A stretch of DNA of 64,000 nucleotides from Cyanophora paradoxa. Taxonomy: Eukaryota > Glaucocystophyceae > Cyanophorales > Cyanophoraceae. This document shows positions 58,306 through 64,000 of this stretch, one piece after another. Every line of letters starts with the position of its first letter. Position 1 is the stretch's first letter. The notes beneath the pieces are model-generated. The model was not told the origin of the DNA, did no database searches, and saw only the letters and a list, made by a program, of their open reading frames with translations. The stretch is from the NCBI GenBank assembly GCA_004431415.1, contig QPMI01000104.1:248001-312000 (forward strand). Direction: 5' to 3'. Both the position numbers and the translations under genes were made by a program.

Positions 58306-58850
58306 TCATGAGCCCGATTCCTAACTCAACGTTTGACGTTTACTGGTCTAGCTAAGATATCAATCTAGGATTCGAACAATTTTGACGATTATTTCGAGTC
58401 TCGGATGCGTCTCTACAAACTGTTTGCTTCTCTTGTATGTTTAACGCTTGGCTGCTTTCGGCTGCATCTCAGATATCGATGTAATTATAATATTGATATT
58501 TGATATTGCGATATCTAGATATTGAGTAGAAGAGATGTTTAGACCCCCTAATGTTTAGCTTGCCGAAGCGGATAATGTTTAGAAAACCACACGGCCCTGG
58601 GACGCGCGCGGGCCGCGGCCGGGCGCGTCACGGCGTATATACGTAGCGCCGTGGCGGGGCAGGGTCGTTACAGAGCCGGGGCTTATAATTATAGCTAGCA
58701 TTATAGCTCAGCGGCTAGAGCGCAGTGAAGCGAAGAAGGATTTCGATTAAAATATTCGTCGAGCGTGATGCGAATTAGTGGGGAAGCGGGGGCGGGTCGC
58801 GGGGCGATGCTCCGGTATACGTAATCATGAGGGGCAGAGCGGATCGATAT
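58306..58850. other. Intergenic, AT-rich then GC-rich
   Basis: 58340-58540 is AT-rich with GATATC/ATATCGATAT runs, probably the 3' flank of the large gene. At 58702-58721 a TAGCTCAGCGGCTAGAGC sequence matches a tRNA D-arm/A box but lacks a T-arm, so it is at best a tRNA-derived remnant. Confidence 0.4.
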
Positions 58851-58851
58851 C

Positions 58852-59124
58852 ATGCGAAGGGCGGGCTTCAAATTCGCACTCCGGTCCTTTTCAAGGCGTC
58901 TAGGGGCGGTGAAGGTCGACGAAATCACAGCCCCTCAGATTTTGGATACGTATACCGGACCGCGCCTAGGAGGAGGCCTAGCTTTATATATAGGCCTAGG
59001 AGCTGGGGGAGGCCTGAAAGGCCTAGGGTCGCAGGGGCTGATGCAGCACGTAATTGCAGCGGCCGAAGCTAATGAACACGCGGCAGCCTGGGGCGAACAT
59101 GTACAGGCTCCAGATTCTAGCTAG
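58852..59124 (+). CDS. Small hypothetical ORF, Gly-rich
   Basis: A 90-codon ORF reads VDEITAPQILDTYTGPRLGG then GGLKGLGSQGLMQHVIAAAE. It looks more balanced in composition than the surrounding chance frames. No family is recognised. AGGCCTAG repeats (58967-59030) create part of the Gly-rich segment. It may be a single exon or a chance ORF. Confidence 0.25.
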   Translation: MRRAGFKFALRSFSRRLGAVKVDEITAPQILDTYTGPRLGGGLALYIGLGAGGGLKGLGSQGLMQHVIAAAEANEHAAAWGEHVQAPDSS

Positions 59125-59226
59125 AAGCGAATTCGAAGAAGCACATTCTACGAATCTATGAATCCATCGAAAATCTAGGAAAAGATCTATAGCTAGATAT
59201 AATTGGCTGTCATCATGATCAGGACA

Positions 59227-60060
59227 CTACGCGGCCTCTTGACTCAGTGAAGCCGGACGGCCGCGGGTGGGCGGCGGCGGCGGGGCGGCGGCGGCGCCAG
59301 GAGAAGCAGCGCTAGCAGGCTCCGCCCCCGCGGTGCCGGCGGCGACGACGCCCCCGCGCAGCAGCGAAGCGGAGGAGGAGGTCGTCGACCGGGAGGCGGA
59401 GCGCAGGGGCGGGGGCGGAGGCCGCGCGCGGGGCGACGCGGCGTCCGCCCCTCGCAGGGGCGGGGCTGAAGAGGCGAAGGCTGAGGGCAGGGGGTGGGGG
59501 CGGGCCCCGGGGCCGGCACCCGGGCCGGCCTCGAGGCTCGCCAGGGCGGCCTCGCGCTCCATGCGGTCCTTCGCCAGGCGCCTGGGGAGGAGGGCGGGGG
59601 CCGAAGCCGCGCAGAAGGTCAGGCACGTCCTCACTGATGAGAAGAGAAGGATGAGGCGGGGCGGGGCTGGGCAGAGAGCTAGCCCCGATGCCTCCGGTGT
59701 TCCAAGCTAGAGCACTGGAGCACTAAGAAGCGCTGGGGCTCCCCGGACGGGGCGCCGCTCACCTGACGTAGAGCTTGCCGCCGACGGCGAGGATGGCGAG
59801 CGCCGCCACCCCGCCCAGCGTCCCCAGGATCGCCGTCCTGCTCCAAGTCAGTTTGATCGCAAACCGAGCGATCAGATCTAAAGTAAAGGAAGGGAGGAGG
59901 CTCGAGCTTGGGGGCGAGGGGGCGGGCGCGCCGCTGGATGGGGCCGGTGTCGGCACGGGCGGCGGCCTCCTCGGCGGCCGCCCGCTCCCGCTGCGCCGCC
60001 GCCGCCTCCGCCCGCTTCCGCTCCGCGTACCTGCCGCCGAGCGCGAGGCTTAGGCTTGAG
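59227..60060 (-). CDS. Membrane protein with coiled coil and one transmembrane segment
   Basis: Minus-strand exons: a charged Ala/Glu/Arg helix (RYAERKRAEAAAAQRERAA, 60030-59930), then a transmembrane exon TAILGTLGGVAALAILAVGG ending KLYVR (59836-59763) bounded by a GAGCAG acceptor and a GTGAGC donor. Last is an Ala/Pro-rich exon containing KDRMEREAALASLEAG (59634-59227). The order basic coiled coil then hydrophobic Gly/Ala segment recalls the N-terminal half of ATAD3-like mitochondrial proteins, but no AAA domain is visible, so I do not assign it. The first exon and the exact joins are unresolved; one intron may use a GC donor (GCGCGCCC). Confidence 0.4.
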
Positions 60061-60286
60061 AGACACGCCGAGCAACATGAAGATTAACATCTAATTGAAG
60101 ACTACTCGAAGCTTGAGTTCTGCGGAGGCGAGCGGAGCGAGGGGGCGGCGCACGGGTCGGGGAAATCGAACTGCGTCTCCCCCGGCTTCGGCAGCGGCGG
60201 CAGCTCTGCTCAGGCCTCATGATCAGTTGACGTAGGCTGACAGAGGGCTTGTTAGGGGTCTTAGTTAGGCAAGGCTGACAGAAAGT

Positions 60287-62270
60287 ATGTTAAGCCTTAT
60301 AGTTAGGGATCTTAGTCAAGGTCTCAGGCCCGCCCCGCCTCGCACCGCGGGGGAGGACGTGGAGTCCGAGGGCGAGCGGGGCGGCCGCCCGCAGCGGCTC
60401 CTGCCCGTACAGCGCGTACACGTCGAACCTGGGCGGGCGAGCGATCGGCGAGCAGTGGTTAAGCAGCTGCAAGGAGCGCGCGCACGAGATGTAGCCGGGA
60501 AAGAGCGTAGAGTTCGCGACGTTGCTGCGGACGGAGGGGGGCGTCAGCGGGGGGTATGCGGGGTGGGACATCGTAGCCTAGGGTTAGTGGAGGGGGAGGG
60601 GGGGAGGGGGGGTACGGGGCACCGGAAGCTCATGTCGACGCCGCCCTCGCTCAGCTGCGACTTCACCCCGTCCGCCACTGCGCCCGGCGGCATGAGCCTA
60701 CGACAAGAGAGAGGGAAGCGAAGTCACGGGGAGCACCGTCGGAGGACCAGAGCTGGGGCTGGGCCTGCTTGTCCCCCACCCGGCCCCGCCGCCCCTGCGC
60801 GAACTGCGCACGTACCCCTGCCGATGAGACTGCTGCTGGACGGGCCGGCCGGGCCCCCCACCGGCCCTCACCGGGGCGCCCTCGCGGACGTAGATCGAGA
60901 GCTGGAGCCACTGTACCCCCGGGTCCAGCTGCACGGCCGGCACCAGGGGTCCACCGTCCGCCCACTCGCAGCGGAACGACTGCGCCGAAATGCCGACGAA
61001 TCAGATGAATCAGATTGGGTCGGGAGGGGGGTACGCGGTTCGTGCACGTCGCAGTCCGCCGGGCGATCCGGGTCCACGACGGTCCTATGAGCAGTCAGGG
61101 TCGGGGTCGTTGAGGACAGATGGGGAGGGGGGTACGCACTTGCAGTGCGGGGGTAGCATGCCCAGGCAGACGCCGTCCTCATTGAGACCCGAAGTGAGCT
61201 CGTCCCTGGATCGCCGGCCTGCGGGGTGGGTCGGGTTAGGGGGGCACGCGTTCGGATGGGATGAGGGGGGTACGGGGGTACGCGCCTCGGATGGAGAAGA
61301 GCGGCCCGCTGCGGAGGGAGAGTGAGCAGCCGGGCGTCGCCGCAATCCTTGGGGGATGAGAAAGGAAGGGTACCGCGTTCGGTTCTGGGGGGCGCCGCTT
61401 TTGATGATGGCAAAGTAGTATCCCCCCGCCGACGGAACCCACTCGGGGACCTGAAGGCGCCGGGTTTGAGGCGGAGGATTGCTCGAAACAAGGGTATCCC
61501 CACCTTGTAATCGGGGTACAGCTCGTTGTCCGGCGCCTGCGCAGAATTCAAGCAGCCGAGAGAGGACGGACAGCTAAGATCTACAAACTACTATAACTGC
61601 GCGCCTCGACGGAGACCAGGTGGTACACTGCGAGCGCCTCTACCGTCAGAAAGAGAGGTGGGCGGTAAAGGGAAACGGGGTACCGTGGTCGGGCCAGTCG
61701 CTCTCCTCCCGCAGCAGGACAATCGTGACGAGCGCGCCGGGGATAGGCCCCTCCTGCGCGCGCCGCGCGCTGAGCCCGTCGCGTCCGATCGAACGGAGTC
61801 GCGGAGACAAGGCTCCCACCTTGTTCCGCCACGCGATGCGCTGCGGCGACTGCGAGCCGTACTCGAAGGTCCTGAGAACGCGCGGACGCCCGCGGCCGGC
61901 AGTTACTCGGACGCGGCAGGCGCAGGCGTTGCAGCTGCCCCGCAGAGACGCACGTATCTGGACGCGGGAACTGTATGTACACTTCGTCTGCCGCGGGGAT
62001 CAGCTCTAGCGGGCGGCAGTCACAAGGACGCGGGCCGGGGAGAGCCGGACCTTTGCAGTTCGCCATCTCGGCGATAGGAGCGCACTCCGCTGCACTGTCG
62101 TTCGCCGGCAAGCCTGCAGCCGGCGCGCAGGTACGGGAGCAGGGAGACCAGGCGCATCCCGCGAAACTCCCCGCGCAGGAGGAGCAGGTCGAGTTGTGGA
62201 ACGCAGCGCAGAACGCCGCGCCGTCTCCGAGGACCGCGGGCAGCAGCGCAAGCAGGAGAAGGACCCGCAT
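60287..62270 (-). CDS. Secreted protein with PSI-like Cys region and Kre9/Knh1-like domain
   Basis: Start at 62270-62268: MRVLLLLALLPAVLG is a clear signal peptide. It is followed by a Cys-rich PSI-like segment (CAAFHNSTCSSCAGSFAGCA, then WSPC). Joined exons then give VYIQFPRPDT+TFEYGSQSPQRIAWRNK+EGPIPGALVTIVLLREE and, further on, VPEWVPSAGGYYFAIIKSG with TRGPLFSIR. Both halves match the Ser-Thr-rich/Kre9-Knh1 fold signature (a wall or surface domain in fungi and many protists). Introns include GTGCGT (after RPDT), GTGGGA (after WRNK) and GTACCC (67 nt, before GPLFSIR) donors. Downstream exons near 60870-60965 (LVPAVQLDPGVQWLQLSIYV) and 60290-60690 continue the gene; the 3' end is unresolved. 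Function unknown, probably a cell-surface structural or binding protein. Confidence 0.58.
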
Positions 62271-62827
62271 TGTTCCGTGACGTGTACTCCCCCCGCGAGT
62301 CCTCCCCCCATCAAAGACTTCGTTTCGCAAGCAACTCGTCGTTCCCGGCTAGCACAGCGCTAGAGTGACACGGTGACACCGCGACCGTCGGACCCTCATG
62401 TGCACCGCGAGCGCACCAATTTGGCGCCCTTCGAAGTAAGCCCTGGCGGGGCCGGGGCCATGGCGGCTCACGACGCCGCTCTCACAATCCAGGTCCGCAC
62501 CGCCCAGCGCCTTCGGGGCCTTTGCCGCGTCCGGTTGACGCTTCTGAGCAATCGCGCACGCCGCAGATCGAAGGGGATACGCATCCACTCGGCGATGTCC
62601 CTGTCCGCGACGGTGACACGCTTGCTACTGTGAGAAAGGTCCGCCTGCTTTGCGCGGCCAGCGGTGCTCTCGAAAGATGTGCCAGCCGCGCACCGCCGCG
62701 GCGGCGCTCGCGGCCGCAGCGCCGAATCTAATCGCGCCTCCGCAGGCGGTATGGACAGGATTCACGAAGCTCCCGGCTGGCTTCGACTTTCGGTTCTTGA
62801 TTCGCATCTCTGGGCGTTTGACTGCGG

Positions 62828-63686
62828 TTGGCATCAAGGATGAGAAGCAGATCTCGGCGAAGCAGCTGCTGCCCGGGGTTCGCGGCCCTTCCGCAGGCCC
62901 TTCTCTCGACTAGGACCGACGAGCGCGGCACGCGCAGGTTCTCATTCGTCGGGCTGACCTCTGCGCTGCGGGCCTCCAGGCTCATCCAGGTCCGCCCCCG
63001 CCCCGCGGAGGCTGCCGCCCGCTCGCGGCTGACCGCCCGCGCGCCAGCGCCGGCGCCGGTCGCGCACGCGCACGACGCCGCCGCAGCCGCCGCCGACGCG
63101 TCGGGCATGCCGCGCGTGTTCGTCACCTACGCGGCCGAGGACCTCGCCGCCGCCACGCGCGTCTGCGAGTACCTCTCCACGGCGGGCTACACCTGCAAGT
63201 GCGCCCGCCGCCCTCCCGCCCCCTTCCTTCCGACCGCCTGATTTATCCTCGCAGGATGACGGTGCCGAACGCGCGGTACCGCTTCGAGAAGGCGATGCGC
63301 GGCAGCGACCTGGTCGTCCTCTTCGCCTCGCCCTTCTCCGGCAAGTCCGAGCACGTCCTCGAGGAGGTCTTCTACGCCCGCGAGCTCCGCAAGGTCCGCA
63401 CGCGCGCGGCTCCCGGGCTCCGGGGCCGGCGTCGACGGTACCCCTCCCTCAGATGGTCTTCACGGCGTTCCTGGCGCCCCAGAAGCAGTGCGGGCTCCAC
63501 CCCGTCGTCCGCAAGGCCGTCAGCCCTATCTACAGGCGCGCCCCTCCCCTCCAGGAAGAGAGAAGGCCGAGCGGCTGACGCCCGGCGCGCAGCGTGGACT
63601 TCCCCGAGGGGCAGGAGCTGGAGGCGCCGCCCTTTCTGCTCGCCTGCAAGCGCCTCGCCAACGGCATGAAGCTCGCCCTCCGATGA
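62828..63686 (+). CDS. TIR-domain protein (5' end uncertain)
   Basis: The TIR domain is assembled from four exons: VFVTYAAEDLAAATRVCEYL ending YTCK (to 63198), NARYRFEKAMRGSDLVVLFA with SEHVLEEVFYARELRK (63255-63393), MVFTAFLAPQKQCGLHP (63453-63535) and VDFPEGQELEAPPFL to TGA 63684-63686. The box-1-like VFVTYA, the SDLVVLFASPF strand and the Ser-x9-Glu of SGKSEHVLEE are typical of TIR domains, where that Glu is the NADase catalytic residue. The third intron (63536-63592) must use a GC donor (GCGCGCC), because reading through meets TGA and no GT is available. Upstream sequence of the same ORF (FVGLTSALRASRLIQ, Ala/Pro-rich linker) and a possible exon at 62740-62880 precede it. The gene is divergent from the secreted-protein gene. 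TIR proteins act as signalling adaptors or NAD-consuming enzymes; which applies here is not known. Confidence 0.68.
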
Positions 63687-64000
63687 GGGCCGCCCGCCGC
63701 CGCCGCCGCCGCGACGCCCGCTTAAAAACGCTGTGATTATAACTAGTTGTATCTGCGTCTTCTGCTTCTTCTTTGAAACCGAGGTGTATTCCCCCCCTTT
63801 CAATCATAGCCTAGTAGTGTACCCAGCAGCTGCTTTGTGCGCTTCGCGTGTACTTGCAAACGGCTGCATATTGAACGCTGACAAACCCCGCGGCCCTAAC
63901 GCGCGGGGTACTACTGCGCTGCCAACGGGCCAAGCCACTAGCCGTCGAACGAGGAGCGGCGGGAGGAGTCCGGTGCGGTTGCGGCGCCGGCGCCGGGGGC
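63687..64000. other. 3' flank of the TIR gene
   Basis: A GCC-rich tail, then AT-richer DNA. I see no further gene. Confidence 0.4.

Noticed and set aside
58702-58775. tRNA gene
   Set aside because: D-arm and A box match well, but there is no anticodon stem or T-arm at the right distance. At most a tRNA-derived remnant.

Overview
This window is nuclear DNA from a eukaryote. Its genes are split by many short introns, its intergenic DNA is packed with inverted and tandem repeats, and it carries a tRNA-derived SINE and retroposed insertions. The high GC of the coding exons, frequent GC-AG introns, small introns sharing a GTACCCC motif, and protein types such as TPR-RING, F5/8-type lectin and TIR fit a GC-rich microalga-like protist. 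A haptophyte or pelagophyte-type stramenopile is plausible, but this is inference. No species marker is present.

Layout. 1-2.83 kb: exons of a minus-strand gene for an N-glycosylated cell-surface-like protein that runs off the left edge. 2.8-5.1 kb: G-rich and AT-rich DNA without convincing genes. 5.13-9.0 kb: a 3.87-kb inverted repeat (foldback-like element) with GC-rich tandem repeats at its core. 9.95-45.6 kb: a tandemly triplicated cassette of about 11.7 kb. Each unit holds a minus-strand TPR/coiled-coil/RING gene, a minus-strand discoidin (F5/8 type C) lectin gene and about 4 kb of repeat-rich spacer. A fragment of a fourth unit follows at 45.15-45.64 kb. The units differ by a 1.9-kb insertion in A, a dimeric SINE and a 1.17-kb poly(A)-tailed insertion in C, and one versus two lectin domains. 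45.65-47.4 kb: an aldo-keto reductase gene with an intact catalytic tetrad and a full splice pattern but three in-frame amber codons.

48.04-58.31 kb: the most notable locus. About 40 exons on the plus strand chain in phase into one predicted protein of roughly 2,200 residues. It has an atypical protein kinase domain, then a RAMA-like module, then a P-loop large GTPase resembling the dynamin/SLIP-GC group with a helical C-terminal half. 58.3-64 kb: a membrane/coiled-coil protein gene (minus), a secreted PSI-like plus Kre9/Knh1-like protein gene (minus) and, divergent from it, a gene ending in a TIR domain (plus).

The genes are not an operon. By domain type, several could belong to recognition or innate-immune-like circuits: lectin, TPR-RING E3 ligase, TIR protein and kinase-GTPase. 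That link is inference only. Almost all long ORFs in the GC-rich repeats are composition artefacts. Exon models were built by hand from splice signals, reading phase and family motifs, so N-termini are often unresolved.
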